The notes below the pieces were generated by a model. It saw only the letters and a program-made list of their open reading frames with translations. It searched no databases and was not told the DNA's origin. From Candidatus Chloroheliaceae bacterium (GTDB taxonomy: Bacteria > Chloroflexota > Chloroflexia > Chloroheliales > Chloroheliaceae), in NCBI GenBank assembly GCA_013390945.1, contig JACAUC010000031.1, positions 1 to 33,637 on the forward strand: a DNA stretch of 33,637 nt, written 5' to 3'. Below are positions 24,701 to 32,464 of the stretch, one piece after another (positions within the stretch are counted from its first letter, which is position 1; every line of letters starts with the position of its first letter). A program made the translations under genes and the position numbers.

Positions 24701-25252
24701 AAACCGGAGAGTGCCGGAATTCACTATTTGAAATTGGCCGAAATTGATGCCAACCAATTGAATAGTGATTCCAAGTATACCGAACGGATGAGAGCCATTG
24801 CAATCAGTCCGCAGGTCTCTAACGAAGAATTGGTCAAGGCTTTCGAGCCTATTCCAAATGGTACCAATCAGCCTTTCCGAGACACCACTTTAGGAGCAAT
24901 CTACTATTATAAAGATATGCTGAGCGAAGCCGAGGCTAAACTAAACGCCGCGCTCCTCGGAGATCCAACCAATCCCTACAACAAGACTTATCTGGCACTG
25001 ATACGCAGCAAACAGAAGCGAACGAACGAAGCCCAAGCACTTGCGTTAGATGCCATAGAACAGGCTCGCAAAGTTCAAAGTAACCCACAATTGTTGACGA
25101 TTGTCCAGCAAATGCTGTCTGGGGTGCTTACTGCTCAGCCTAGTGCTACCGTCCCAAATCCTACCATTCCAGCAGGGCAGCCAACTACCGTAACGGGAAC
25201 TACTTCAGGCGCGTCTACTCCAACGACACCGTTGCCTACCAAAAAACCTTAA
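21773..25252 (+). CDS. O-antigen ligase (Wzy_C)-like membrane protein with C-terminal TPR region
   Basis: 1159 residues. The N-terminal ~620 residues are a polytopic membrane domain with about 12 helices and the Wzy_C/WaaL-like features SQSRGPLMGLMLGLAL and a large loop containing RSHNGYLDALVTTGGLG (about residues 521-537; the Arg/His-rich loop is typical of ligases and polymerases). Then comes a low-complexity, Lys/Ser/Pro-rich linker with an internal duplication (KAASNSPDQLKIK / KAASNSSDQLRTK, about residues 682-710). One more helix (about 758-780) follows, then ~380 residues of helical TPR-type repeats outside or inside the membrane, ending in a Thr/Pro-rich tail. Such ligase-TPR fusions occur in many bacteria and are thought to act in polysaccharide polymerisation, ligation or glycosylation. 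The glycosyl-1-phosphate transferase follows after 56 bp. Confidence 0.8.
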   Translation: MVKRIVQYCNITMEVVWLLAVVSIPIYFNIYTSRVFEPDKITLFRSLMLVLSVAWLTKWVAIWAADRAQKASRRTNRKEEAEPSFEPDGDIVVPDMRPFPRRFLLKPLILPVLILVFVYTMATIFSVVPGVSWWGSYQRLQGTYTLTSYVILFMAIAFNMTERRQVERLISFNLLTLIPVALYGFLQHYKADPLPWQGDVVFRVTSTMGNAIFISAYLIMLVPLVIYRLVLTGHWLAVNRTLAQRSFKKGRIRDNALSWLVLYGTFIVFEVGLFFAVLNFTANYRPDNSNLANAQAAAQAAAANPQLIDSKRAVEFSQLAGGDSGGPWWALPIGIILSFGLYFLFTVRRAGTDTNYLFRIFEFLGYLTLAALTVLTILYSQSRGPLMGLMLGLALFPPLLLWRRKMWRWLSGYLVFSLIGGGFLFLFNMPIGTTPLEPLFKIARQNQEIARLGQILETNSGTGKVRQLIWKTDFEIMNNALKNEPWRAFIGYGPESLYNISPPFYQPELAQVEARNAIPDRSHNGYLDALVTTGGLGLLAYVGLVVTFFFYGIKFLRRTNRLDYQVLLAVLMAIMLAHQVEIQVGIQIATTWMLFWISIALMVVLGGLINVSRGIPQMGEVSQQNGTPQANGISQAEPVVTVEEPEPVAALATTSAKSSKTGKQKSRNAQTPPLISESKAASNSPDQLKIKPNRPSIKAASNSSDQLRTKASNAKSKSAAERSSRGTPASNRLVPATEGAFGLGGNVGYSSEYLYRSVRPWFWIAAGAIGIFALTYAYFANYLPIVADGYYKQGTNLGASQNWALAVPYFRKAIEDAPTEDFYYLFLGQAYLEQARTLSADASQLQARKIQITTLFNEGEQALKKAHELAPLNPDHYANLARLYSMWAGADSSRTDEFMTKSVDWYEQVVNSRAPRNARLWTELAASYLNLWASRKDSSNQTLVNKAISAGEQSVKVDDHYDFNRIVLGDIYMSAGKPESAGIHYLKLAEIDANQLNSDSKYTERMRAIAISPQVSNEELVKAFEPIPNGTNQPFRDTTLGAIYYYKDMLSEAEAKLNAALLGDPTNPYNKTYLALIRSKQKRTNEAQALALDAIEQARKVQSNPQLLTIVQQMLSGVLTAQPSATVPNPTIPAGQPTTVTGTTSGASTPTTPLPTKKP

Positions 25253-25308
25253 AAGGAGCTTTAGTGTTAAACTTTGGATTTTGAAGAGCTAAAAGTTAAA
25301 GGGGGTTT

Positions 25309-26526
25309 ATGTCGCAAGCATTCTCAACTTACTTGAACCTCGTACCAAACCCAGCCGGGGGAATAATTCAGGAAGCACAGGGCAATCCCAGTATTGCCTT
25401 TTATCTAATGCTTTTTGTCTTGTCCCTCGTATTCGGCTTGGTCGGTACACCTCTGGTACGGCGTTTTGCTTTGCGGATAGGTATAGTGGATGCCCCTAAT
25501 GCCCGTAAAATCCACGCCTCCCCAGTTCCTTTGCTTGGCGGTGGGGCAATCTATCTAGCCTTTATGATAACTCTGCTCGCCCTCTCTTATTGGGCCTTGC
25601 CCTTCTATATCTTACAACTCGGTGCAATGGTCTTGGGTGGCAGCTTTATGTTCATTATCGGCTTGCTAGATGATAAATGGGGTCTCTCACCCAAAGTTAA
25701 GTTGGTGGCCCAATTTCTCGCCACCCTTTGGCTAATTATTGCCGGAGTGCAGATCGAGGCTCTGCCCAACGAGCTACTCAATATCGGGGCTACCTTCTTG
25801 TGGGTGGTTCTTATTACTAATGCCATCAACTTCCTGGACAATATGGACGGTCTCTCGGCAGGAGTCGCCACAATTGCGTCCGCTTTCTTCTTCCTAACCG
25901 CTTACCTAAGTGGGCAATGGCTGGTAGCAGCGATAGGAGCGGCTCTGGCAGGTGCCGCCATCGGCTTTGTCTATCATAATTTCGGGATTATTAAACAACG
26001 CTCGGCGATTTTTATGGGCGATAGTGGTTCACTCTTCTTGGGCTATTTGCTGGCGGCAATTGCCATCAAATTGCGCTTCCCTAGCAACACTTCTTTCGTA
26101 ACTTGGATGGTTCCAGTCTTGATCTTAGGTCTCCCTCTCTTCGACATTAGTTTGGTGATGATTTCGCGGTTGCGTCGGCATATCTCGCCCCTGCGTGGTG
26201 GTAGAGACCATACCTCGCACCGCTTAGTAACCTTGGGCCTAACCAAAAGAGAGGCGGTACTAGTAATCTATATGGCTTGTGGTGGTTTGGGTGTTACCGC
26301 ACTGGTAGTTACTGGAGCTAATATTTTAGATGGCTATCTAGTAGGTGGTTTAGTAGCCATCTTAGCCCTCTGGTCCTTGATTCGGCTAGAGCATGTGCCA
26401 CTCCTCAATACCAACCCGATAGTAAAAGGCTATAGCAAAAACCTTAAAAGCCCTCCACCTAACCAAGTAGCCACTGCCAGTCCAGATACCTTAGTAGGGC
26501 CAGTAGAATCAGAACAGGTCAAATAA
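25309..26526 (+). CDS. Undecaprenyl-phosphate glycosyl-1-phosphate transferase (MraY/WecA/TagO family)
   Basis: A 405-residue, ~11-helix enzyme that transfers a sugar-1-phosphate from a UDP-sugar to undecaprenyl phosphate, starting a lipid-linked glycan. Catalytic motifs are all present: VDAPNARKIHASPVPLLGG (about residues 60-78), GLLDDKWGL (D121-D122), NAINFLDNMDGLSAG (N174, D177, D180), IFMGDSGSLFLGY (D238) and GGRDHTSHRL (the His-rich cytoplasmic loop). The motif set suits the WecA/TagO branch rather than MraY, and no mur genes are nearby. AAAGGGGG precedes the ATG at 25309. Position directly behind the O-antigen-ligase-like gene supports a role in surface polysaccharide. The sugar (GlcNAc is commonest) is inferred. 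Confidence 0.88.
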   Translation: MSQAFSTYLNLVPNPAGGIIQEAQGNPSIAFYLMLFVLSLVFGLVGTPLVRRFALRIGIVDAPNARKIHASPVPLLGGGAIYLAFMITLLALSYWALPFYILQLGAMVLGGSFMFIIGLLDDKWGLSPKVKLVAQFLATLWLIIAGVQIEALPNELLNIGATFLWVVLITNAINFLDNMDGLSAGVATIASAFFFLTAYLSGQWLVAAIGAALAGAAIGFVYHNFGIIKQRSAIFMGDSGSLFLGYLLAAIAIKLRFPSNTSFVTWMVPVLILGLPLFDISLVMISRLRRHISPLRGGRDHTSHRLVTLGLTKREAVLVIYMACGGLGVTALVVTGANILDGYLVGGLVAILALWSLIRLEHVPLLNTNPIVKGYSKNLKSPPPNQVATASPDTLVGPVESEQVK

Positions 26527-26535
26527 GCCAATGTT

Positions 26536-26591
26536 GGAGGGATTTCTAAGACCAGTCTACGACGGCTGGCTGGCCGGTCGGCTGGCCGACC
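26536..26591. repeat. Diverged repeat plus GGTCGGC/GCCGACC hairpin
   Basis: GGAGGGATTTCTAAGACCAG (26536-26555) resembles the repeat at 8-21. It is followed by GGCTGGCTGGCC and the hairpin GGTCGGC-TG-GCCGACC (26576-26591). It lies between the glycosyl-1-phosphate transferase gene and the next gene and may attenuate read-through. Confidence 0.5.
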
Positions 26592-26627
26592 AATTGGGGA
26601 GACTAGTTCAGATCAAAGGAGACCAAG

Positions 26628-27206
26628 TTGTTATACAAATACCTGAGCAAAGCTAATTTTTTCACCTACGATGGACTCCAATTGGCTCCTCATTGGATCT
26701 ACCGCCAACACGACCTGTTGGGTGATGCTATCGTAGCCTGGCAAGGCGCATGTGATGTAAGACTTAGCGAGATGGTAGATATTGAAGATGTAAAGGCAAA
26801 TGCACCAATCTATAGTTCACATATGGTTCATTTTATTGCCGAATTTTTTGATCTGGATTTGGAGAAGACCGTTTATCGTCAACGGCTTTTGATTACCACC
26901 GCTAAAGAGTACTTGGAGGCACATCTGGCACAACAGGTGGTGCGGAGTGGTGATGATCTCTACCTGCAACGACCTCAAGATGGGCAACGCGGTAAATTGA
27001 GTGTCTCAATTGCCACGAGCAGCCCAACTTCTACCTTAATACATACTGGTTTCAACGTCGTGAGCGAAGGTACCCCAGTTCCAACGGTGGGTCTTAGCGA
27101 TCTAGGAATCGAAGCCGAAAGCTTTGCCCAAACGGTGCTAAAGCGTTACACTGACGAAGTCGCGGACATTTGGCTGGCCCGCTGTAAAGTTCGAGCGGTC
27201 TCCTAA
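26628..27206 (+). CDS. DUF366 family protein
   Basis: A 192-residue soluble protein matching the DUF366 family throughout: TYDGLQLAPHWIYRQHDLLG (about residues 13-32), MVDIEDVKANAPIYSSHMVH, EKTVYRQRLLITTAKEYLE, RSGDDLYLQRP, GKLSVSIATSSPTSTLIHTG and a GTPVPTVGLSDLGIE segment, ending in ARCKVRAVS. The function of the family is not established; the conserved His and Asp/Glu residues suggest a small-molecule or metal site. The start is TTG at 26628, firmly supported by AAAGGAG (26615-26621) with a 6-nt spacer. A repeat hairpin separates it from the upstream gene, and an AT-rich hairpin (27210-27230) follows the stop, so it may be transcribed alone. Confidence 0.82.
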   Translation: MLYKYLSKANFFTYDGLQLAPHWIYRQHDLLGDAIVAWQGACDVRLSEMVDIEDVKANAPIYSSHMVHFIAEFFDLDLEKTVYRQRLLITTAKEYLEAHLAQQVVRSGDDLYLQRPQDGQRGKLSVSIATSSPTSTLIHTGFNVVSEGTPVPTVGLSDLGIEAESFAQTVLKRYTDEVADIWLARCKVRAVS

Positions 27207-27209
27207 GAG

Positions 27210-27230
27210 AACTATAATCAATTTATAGTT
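27210..27230 (+). terminator. AT-rich hairpin after the DUF366 gene
   Basis: AACTATAA (27210-27217) pairs perfectly with TTATAGTT (27223-27230), loop TCAAT, beginning 4 nt after the stop and followed by GTATATATTC. The stem is weak, so terminator activity is tentative. Confidence 0.4.
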
Positions 27231-27442
27231 GTATATATTCTCAATTATTAAATTAAACGGCGTAATAAACTCAGGAGAAGTGCTAACCTTAATTTTATTT
27301 ACCAAAATAGCTGTCAACTGCAACGTTTAAAAGTCCTAAATGTTGTATTATTAACTCAAGCCTATAACGTAGCCAAGAATCCTAAGACTTTAGGCAGATG
27401 AGGCTTCAAGGGTATATAAAAGATTAACAAATAGGGGGGATA

Positions 27443-28666
27443 GTGGTCAACTTCAGCGAAGAACAAGGCTACTATGAGCAGAATACAACCCAATTCCTTT
27501 CGTTTTTGGGCAATAATGAAATGAGCAGTGCGGATCTTACAAAGACTATAAATAACCTAGACCATCCCAAATCTACATCCGCCGCCTTACCTTTGGCGGC
27601 TTTGCAAGAGATGGCGGCCCAAAACGGAGCCCGTTTTTGGGGTATACTAGCCGGGGTTTTTGATGGACTTAGTCAAGGCATCATTGTAGCTGACCATCAA
27701 GGACAAATTGTAGTTTTTAACCGGGTTGCCGAACAGGTGATGGGCTATCGCGCTTCCGAAGTAATCGGGCATTACTCCCTCTGGGATCTGTGTGGAGAAT
27801 GTAGTTATCCTCCTATCTTCCGGGACAACTTGCTGCGAGGTCAATCTTTTCCAGAGGAAGAGGTGGAGATGAAGGGCAAGCACCTGCAAACACCTACAGT
27901 CGGTGTTAAAGTTAGTCCGATCTATAGCCCAAAAGGGGATTTGGAAGGTGCTTTGGCTACCATCCGTAGTCTGGATGAAATCCAAGCCCGCGAGCGTGAA
28001 CAAAAAAATCTGGTACGCTTGGCCGCAATTGGACGCATTATTTCGGCCATCGCTCATGAAATAAATAATCCCTTACAAACTGTCCGCACTTCCTTAGAAC
28101 TAGCTCTTGACCCGCGCAAGAGTCGGGAACGGCGGAGTGAATATTTAAAAGCCGCCGATCAGGAAATCAGCCGGATTTCACACATTATTGGTCAGATGCG
28201 CTCTTTTTATCGGCCCACTCCGGGTGTAAAGCAACCTACCAATCTGAACAACAAACTCCAAGATGCGGTCTCATTGCTAGAGAAGCAGTTAGGTAAAGCC
28301 CACGTAGAGGTAAAGTTGGAGCTTGAACCAAATCTGCCAGCCGTCTATCTAGTAGATTATCAGCTAGAGCAGGTCTTCCTTAATTTGATCTTGAATGCCA
28401 TAGACTCTATGCCGAATGGGGGACAACTCTTCATAACCAGTAGCCGAGTAAAACTAGGTCAGGTGGCTATCTCCTTCAGGGATAGTACGCTCAGTTTGGA
28501 TAAGGGCAAACTTGAACATATCTTCGACCCTCTGGAGAACCGAAACAGTATCGGGTTAGGAATTGGCCTCTCAGTCTCTAATGAAATTATAAGTGAACTC
28601 GATGGTTCAATCGAAGTATTATCCAAAGCGGTAGGTACCACTCTAACGGTCTATCTACCCTGCTAA
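27443..28666 (+). CDS. Soluble PAS-domain sensor histidine kinase with degenerate G1 box
   Basis: A 407-residue cytoplasmic protein without membrane helices. A PAS domain spans about residues 65-185 (FDGLSQGIIVADHQGQIVVF, then VAEQVMGYRASEVIG) and contains CGEC. The HisKA region has the H-box AIAHEINNPLQTV (about residues 205-217). The ATPase domain has N-box NLILNAIDSMPNGG and G2 box GLGIGLSVSN. The G1 box, normally DxGxG, reads DSTLS, and the F-box region reads IFDPLENRN instead of the usual FEPFxTTK. The ATP lid is therefore unusual and activity may be altered. The HEINNP pattern resembles NtrB-type kinases. No response regulator is adjacent (orphan). GTG at 27443 has AGGGGGGA only 2 nt upstream; a slightly later start cannot be excluded. 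Confidence 0.83.
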   Translation: MVNFSEEQGYYEQNTTQFLSFLGNNEMSSADLTKTINNLDHPKSTSAALPLAALQEMAAQNGARFWGILAGVFDGLSQGIIVADHQGQIVVFNRVAEQVMGYRASEVIGHYSLWDLCGECSYPPIFRDNLLRGQSFPEEEVEMKGKHLQTPTVGVKVSPIYSPKGDLEGALATIRSLDEIQAREREQKNLVRLAAIGRIISAIAHEINNPLQTVRTSLELALDPRKSRERRSEYLKAADQEISRISHIIGQMRSFYRPTPGVKQPTNLNNKLQDAVSLLEKQLGKAHVEVKLELEPNLPAVYLVDYQLEQVFLNLILNAIDSMPNGGQLFITSSRVKLGQVAISFRDSTLSLDKGKLEHIFDPLENRNSIGLGIGLSVSNEIISELDGSIEVLSKAVGTTLTVYLPC

Positions 28667-28685
28667 AGGTATCATTCCAATAACT

Positions 28686-28732
28686 CAGGGTAGGGGCGTA
28701 TTGCATATCGGCTGGTCGCGTCCAAAATGAAC
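28686..28732. repeat. Family A repeat, hybrid copy
   Basis: CAGGGTAGGGGCGTATTGCATA (28686-28707) starts like the family A repeat, but the right arm is replaced by TCGGCTGGTCGCGTCCAAAATG, sequence related to the GCTGGTCGCGGGCTGG part of the MITE interior (10337-10354). It is located between the kinase and ROK genes. Confidence 0.5.
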
Positions 28733-28769
28733 TTTGAAATCATAGTTTTATTATACTTTGGTGGAGAAA

Positions 28770-29828
28770 ATGGCAGAGAAGAGCCAAAATACGGAGAGAA
28801 TAAGGGAAGCTAAAGATATTAGGGTAATTGGTGTGGATTTAGGAGGCACCAGAATACGTGTAGTCTTGGCTGATGGCAACGGTACTCTTTTAGAGCGAAA
28901 AGAGCTACTAACCCAAGCCAGTCGGGGTCAAGCCGCTGTAATGGATAGCCTTGTCCAAACTATTCAGACAGTAATGAAAAGTGCCGATTTTGACCAAATA
29001 TTAGGGCTTGCTATCGGGGCACCCGGCCCACTCAATCCTAAAACCGGCATAATTTACGCTCCACCCAACCTACCGGGATGGGAGGAGGTACCCTTACGCG
29101 CTATTTTGGAAGAACGGCTAGGATTGCCCGTCTATGTTGGTAATGATGCCAACCTCGCCGCCTTGGGTGAATATACCTATGGGGCGGCTAAAGATTATCA
29201 ATACCTGGTCTATATAACGATCAGTACTGGTATTGGTGGTGGTATCATTGAGCGGGGTCGCCTCTTGGACGGTGCAAAGGGAGTGGCGGGTGAAATCGGT
29301 CATATGACGATTGAAAGCTTTGGGCCGCCTTGCAAGTGTGGTAATCAGGGTTGCTGGGAGGCACTGGCAAGTGGTACTGCTATCCGTCGGAGGGCCATTG
29401 AAATGGTTCAAGCCGGGCGTAATAGCCTTCTAAATGAGCTTAGTAAGGGCAACCTTGAAGATATTACCGCCGAATTGGTAGAGCAAGCCGCCCGCCAAGG
29501 AGACCCGGCAGCATTGGAATTGATTGACCAAACGGCAATTTATTTAGGGATAGGCATCACCAATATTTTGCACCTATTCAATCCTGAAATTGTAGTACTT
29601 GGCGGTGGTGTAACCCAAATGGGAGAACTCCTTTTGAAGCCACTACTCGCGGAAGTAGCTCGGCGAACAATACCAGCGTTCCGTGAAAATGTTCCCATAG
29701 TTCTCACCAAACTAGGTGGCGATATTGGTCTCTATGGAGCCGTTGCGCTAGTCCTACAAAATCAGGCTACCGCCAAAAAGCATAAGGCCAAATTGTTAAA
29801 AAAGCCGCTTAAAGCTTCCACAATTTAG
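28770..29828 (+). CDS. ROK-family sugar kinase (glucokinase-like)
   Basis: About 352 residues. The ATP-binding DLGGTRIRVVLAD lies near the N-terminus, followed by GLAIGAPGPLNPKTGII. The sugar site has NLPGW and VGNDANLAALGEY, and the phosphate loop is YITISTGIGGGII. The ROK zinc motif is complete: GEIGHM then GPPCKCGNQGCWEALASGTAI (Cx2 set CKCGNQGC). The ILGGGV segment (ivvLGGG in the family) is near residue 284. These features fit ATP-dependent glucokinase or N-acetylhexosamine kinase; absence of a helix-turn-helix domain argues against a ROK repressor. The ATG at 28770 has GGTGGAG (28760-28766) close upstream; a TTG at 28758 adds four residues with no SD support. It converges with the unknown gene that follows, with only 51 bp between. 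Confidence 0.88.
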   Translation: MAEKSQNTERIREAKDIRVIGVDLGGTRIRVVLADGNGTLLERKELLTQASRGQAAVMDSLVQTIQTVMKSADFDQILGLAIGAPGPLNPKTGIIYAPPNLPGWEEVPLRAILEERLGLPVYVGNDANLAALGEYTYGAAKDYQYLVYITISTGIGGGIIERGRLLDGAKGVAGEIGHMTIESFGPPCKCGNQGCWEALASGTAIRRRAIEMVQAGRNSLLNELSKGNLEDITAELVEQAARQGDPAALELIDQTAIYLGIGITNILHLFNPEIVVLGGGVTQMGELLLKPLLAEVARRTIPAFRENVPIVLTKLGGDIGLYGAVALVLQNQATAKKHKAKLLKKPLKASTI

Positions 29829-29879
29829 AAGAGCATCACCCCGCCTAAAGCAGCGCAAGCTATCGCCGTTTTGACTCAA

Positions 29880-31223
29880 TCAGCTTTCTTGGCTATCCAT
29901 CCATTCGGCGACAGCCTGCTGCAAGAGATCAAGGATATGACCGGGAGGCACCTCGCCCACACTCTCATAAACTCGTACCCCTACATGAATTTGCAAAAAA
30001 CCTTCCGGGCCATTCACTACATGTACAGGCTCGGTGATTGAGCCGGGCTGCCGGGCCAACTCTTGATTAATCAACCGTTGCAAAATCATTTCAATGCCAC
30101 TTGCGAGGCTGAAAGGTTGGATGGGCTTTTCATCACCACTCTCTTTTAACATCTCTTTAGCCTCTTTAGATAGCATTATCCGTGATATAAGAGGCAAGCC
30201 CTTTTGAGCTTTGCGCCGCTCCACACTCCTCTTGACATCCGCTTCCAAGTCTTCGCTGAAGAGCGGGCGACCCGAATCAAGGTTAACCCTCAAAGTATTA
30301 GTCGGCACTGGCGGTGGGGCGAGGGAACCCGCTGGTGGTATCTCGCTACTATCGGTAGGCTTTTGAAGGCGGGATAAGCGTTGGTTTAAGGTTCCGGCCT
30401 TGCGGTCTAGGCCCAATTCGGGCGCATTGCTTACAGGCTTAGCTATTTCCGGCGTGGGTGGTGCTTCCGGTGGATGAGATGTTTCTGGCAGGGAAGAATA
30501 GGAGTTAGAGGCAACTTCCGGGCGATAAGTATAGCTTTGGGTGAAAGGAAAACCACTGGGTTTCTCTGCTGCGGAGGGCCACTCCGTGGGAGTTGGCTGA
30601 GAAACCGGAGCAGAAGACGAGGAGGCCGCTGGCGACTCAATCTGCTCAAGGGGAATTTGCAGCACTGAAGCAATCGGCGAAAAATCCTCGGTAATAGCAG
30701 CAATAAAGTGGGCTGAAGCAGTAGTGATAACGACGAGGTCGGGGGTCACACCATCCGAACGTAGATTGACCTCCACCTGCTCCTGCGGTAGCAAGGTCTC
30801 AAACCAAGCACTCCACAGCCCTTCGGTGGCTAGGCCAACCGGCTCACCAGCGGCTTGGGCCACCTTTCTAATGGCATCTAGAGCCGTGAAACGTCGCAGC
30901 TCTATTTCCAGCCGTTCCTGTCCTTCGCCAGTTTTTACCACTGGACGAAAAATACCACTGAAGCCACGTTCGCCATAAGCTATACTCAGATAAGTTTTGA
31001 GAATGTCGGCGGCTTGGCCTAAATTCTCGGCTTGGTTTTTGCCCAGTAGCGCGAGCATAGCCTTCATCTCGGTACGGCCTAACGTACTATGTACCCGCCC
31101 GTTTAGCTTGGAGGCTTCGCTAGGGCCAGATACTGCCGCAATCTTGGAGAGCCACTGCCCATCGAGGGTAGTCAAGAGCCAACGTAACAGTTCTATTTGC
31201 TTATCCCGGTGAATCTCATACAT
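29880..31223 (-). CDS. Unrecognised three-part protein (helical N-domain, disordered linker, C-domain)
   Basis: 447 residues, no signal peptide and no membrane helix. Residues 1-180 look like a folded alpha-rich domain (LLTTLDGQWLSKIAAVSGPS, LNGRVHSTLGRTEMKAML, then GFSGIFRPVV); its DGQW...LN pattern faintly recalls DUF6125-type proteins, which I cannot confirm. Residues ~195-325 are Pro/Ser/Glu/Ala-rich and probably disordered. Residues ~330-447 form a second domain with a basic stretch (KRSVERRKAQKG), a helical region ending in RLINQELARQPG, and a strand-rich VHVVNGPEGFLQIHVGVRVYE segment. It is followed on the opposite strand by the ROK gene and lies 44 bp downstream of acuC, so it may be the last gene of an acuA-acuC operon. 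No function is assigned. Confidence 0.65.
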   Translation of the reverse strand: MYEIHRDKQIELLRWLLTTLDGQWLSKIAAVSGPSEASKLNGRVHSTLGRTEMKAMLALLGKNQAENLGQAADILKTYLSIAYGERGFSGIFRPVVKTGEGQERLEIELRRFTALDAIRKVAQAAGEPVGLATEGLWSAWFETLLPQEQVEVNLRSDGVTPDLVVITTASAHFIAAITEDFSPIASVLQIPLEQIESPAASSSSAPVSQPTPTEWPSAAEKPSGFPFTQSYTYRPEVASNSYSSLPETSHPPEAPPTPEIAKPVSNAPELGLDRKAGTLNQRLSRLQKPTDSSEIPPAGSLAPPPVPTNTLRVNLDSGRPLFSEDLEADVKRSVERRKAQKGLPLISRIMLSKEAKEMLKESGDEKPIQPFSLASGIEMILQRLINQELARQPGSITEPVHVVNGPEGFLQIHVGVRVYESVGEVPPGHILDLLQQAVAEWMDSQES

Positions 31224-31267
31224 AATAACCAGCCTTATGTTTTAGGTAAATGTCCCAATTACAAGCT

Positions 31268-32404
31268 CTATAATTTAGCCTTCATTTTAAACCAATCCAC
31301 CATTTTTTCCACACGGGGAAGGGTGTTATCGCTAGTACGATTTTCCGAAAAGGTAATTGGAGCGTCCTCTTTAATCGTGCGGGTAAATTGTTCCCGCCAA
31401 GCTTGGGGTATATATTCCGGCAAGGCATAATCACAGAGAGTAGCCGCCACTTCCGTCCAACGTAGCGCACAAGTGGCTACATTATAGCCCCCCGCACCAT
31501 AGGCTACTAACCGACCATCGCAAAGCTCCTCCGCCAAAGTACGCAACGTGCGGGTGGCGTGGGTATAACTGACCGAAGAGAAGTTCATATCGCTGAGTGG
31601 ATCGCCGCCGTGTGCATCTACTCCCGTAACGAGCATAATAAAGTCGGGCTTGAAGCGGCGCAAAAGCGGCGGCACTAGTTCGTCGAAGGCATAGATAAAC
31701 GATTGATCGCTGCTATAGGGTGGCAGTGCTAGATTAAAGGTGAAGCCATTACCAGCACCCCGCCCCATTTCGTTCAGATCACCCGTACCCGGAAAAAGAT
31801 ACCGCCCGTCCTCATGGAAATCAATCGCCAAGACATTCGGATCCTCGTAAAAGCCGTAGACTACACCGTCGCCATGGTGGGCATCAATATCTATATAGGC
31901 AATCCGTTGAAAACCAAAATTCTGGCGTAATTTGACAATATTGATTGCCAAATCATTAAAGATACAAAAACCGCTCACCCTTCCCGGATGAGCATGGTGC
32001 AACCCGCCCACCAACACCATTCCGGTACGGGCTTCCCCCTTAGCCACCATTTCGGTCACGCTCCAACTACTTCCCACCACCGCCTCTGCCGCCTCCATTC
32101 CACCTTCTAAGGCGGGAGTATCGCCCTCGTCTAGGAAGCCATGACCACGCACACAGGCATTTTGGACAAATTCGACTAGTTCACGGGTGTGGAAGAGTAA
32201 CAGATCCTCCCGACTGGCGTAAACCGAAGGCAACACCGTCACCTCTGGCTGTTTGAGCAGACCGACCGCCTCCATCAAAGTGTGAGCCTGCAAAGCCCGC
32301 ACCGCCGAAAAGGGATGCTCCGAGCCAAAGTCATAATTGAATAAAGCTGGCCCCCACACCAACGCCAACTTCTTCACCTCACTGTGTAAAGTTTCCTCTT
32401 CCAT
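31268..32404 (-). CDS. acuC: Histone-deacetylase-family protein lysine deacetylase AcuC
   Basis: A 378-residue zinc-dependent deacetylase. The arginase/HDAC-fold motifs are complete: SEHPFSAVR (substrate-end motif), GGLHHAHPGRVSGFCIFND with the catalytic His pair H136-H137, YIDIDAHHGDG (zinc ligands D174 and H176), FPGTGDLNEMGRGAGNGF, VTGVDAHGGDPL (zinc ligand D263) and AYGAGGYNV (transition-state Tyr). In Bacillus, AcuC removes acetyl groups from acetyl-CoA synthetase, reversing AcuA. The acuA gene lies 60 bp upstream on the same strand, which supports AcuC over a polyamine or acetoin-unrelated deacetylase. ATG at 32404 is the only well-placed start. The acuB and acs genes are not in the window. 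Confidence 0.9.
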   Translation of the reverse strand: MEEETLHSEVKKLALVWGPALFNYDFGSEHPFSAVRALQAHTLMEAVGLLKQPEVTVLPSVYASREDLLLFHTRELVEFVQNACVRGHGFLDEGDTPALEGGMEAAEAVVGSSWSVTEMVAKGEARTGMVLVGGLHHAHPGRVSGFCIFNDLAINIVKLRQNFGFQRIAYIDIDAHHGDGVVYGFYEDPNVLAIDFHEDGRYLFPGTGDLNEMGRGAGNGFTFNLALPPYSSDQSFIYAFDELVPPLLRRFKPDFIMLVTGVDAHGGDPLSDMNFSSVSYTHATRTLRTLAEELCDGRLVAYGAGGYNVATCALRWTEVAATLCDYALPEYIPQAWREQFTRTIKEDAPITFSENRTSDNTLPRVEKMVDWFKMKAKL

Positions 32405-32464
32405 TATTACCGCCCGTTCTAATTTCCTCTCTCAACCTTAAAGCGGGACGTTTTCTAAACGCCC

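Noticed and set aside
24161-24757. A 198-codon open frame on the minus strand opposite the TPR region
   Set aside because: It lies wholly inside the O-antigen-ligase/TPR gene, shows no domain features or SD site, and is explained by codon bias of the real gene on the other strand.
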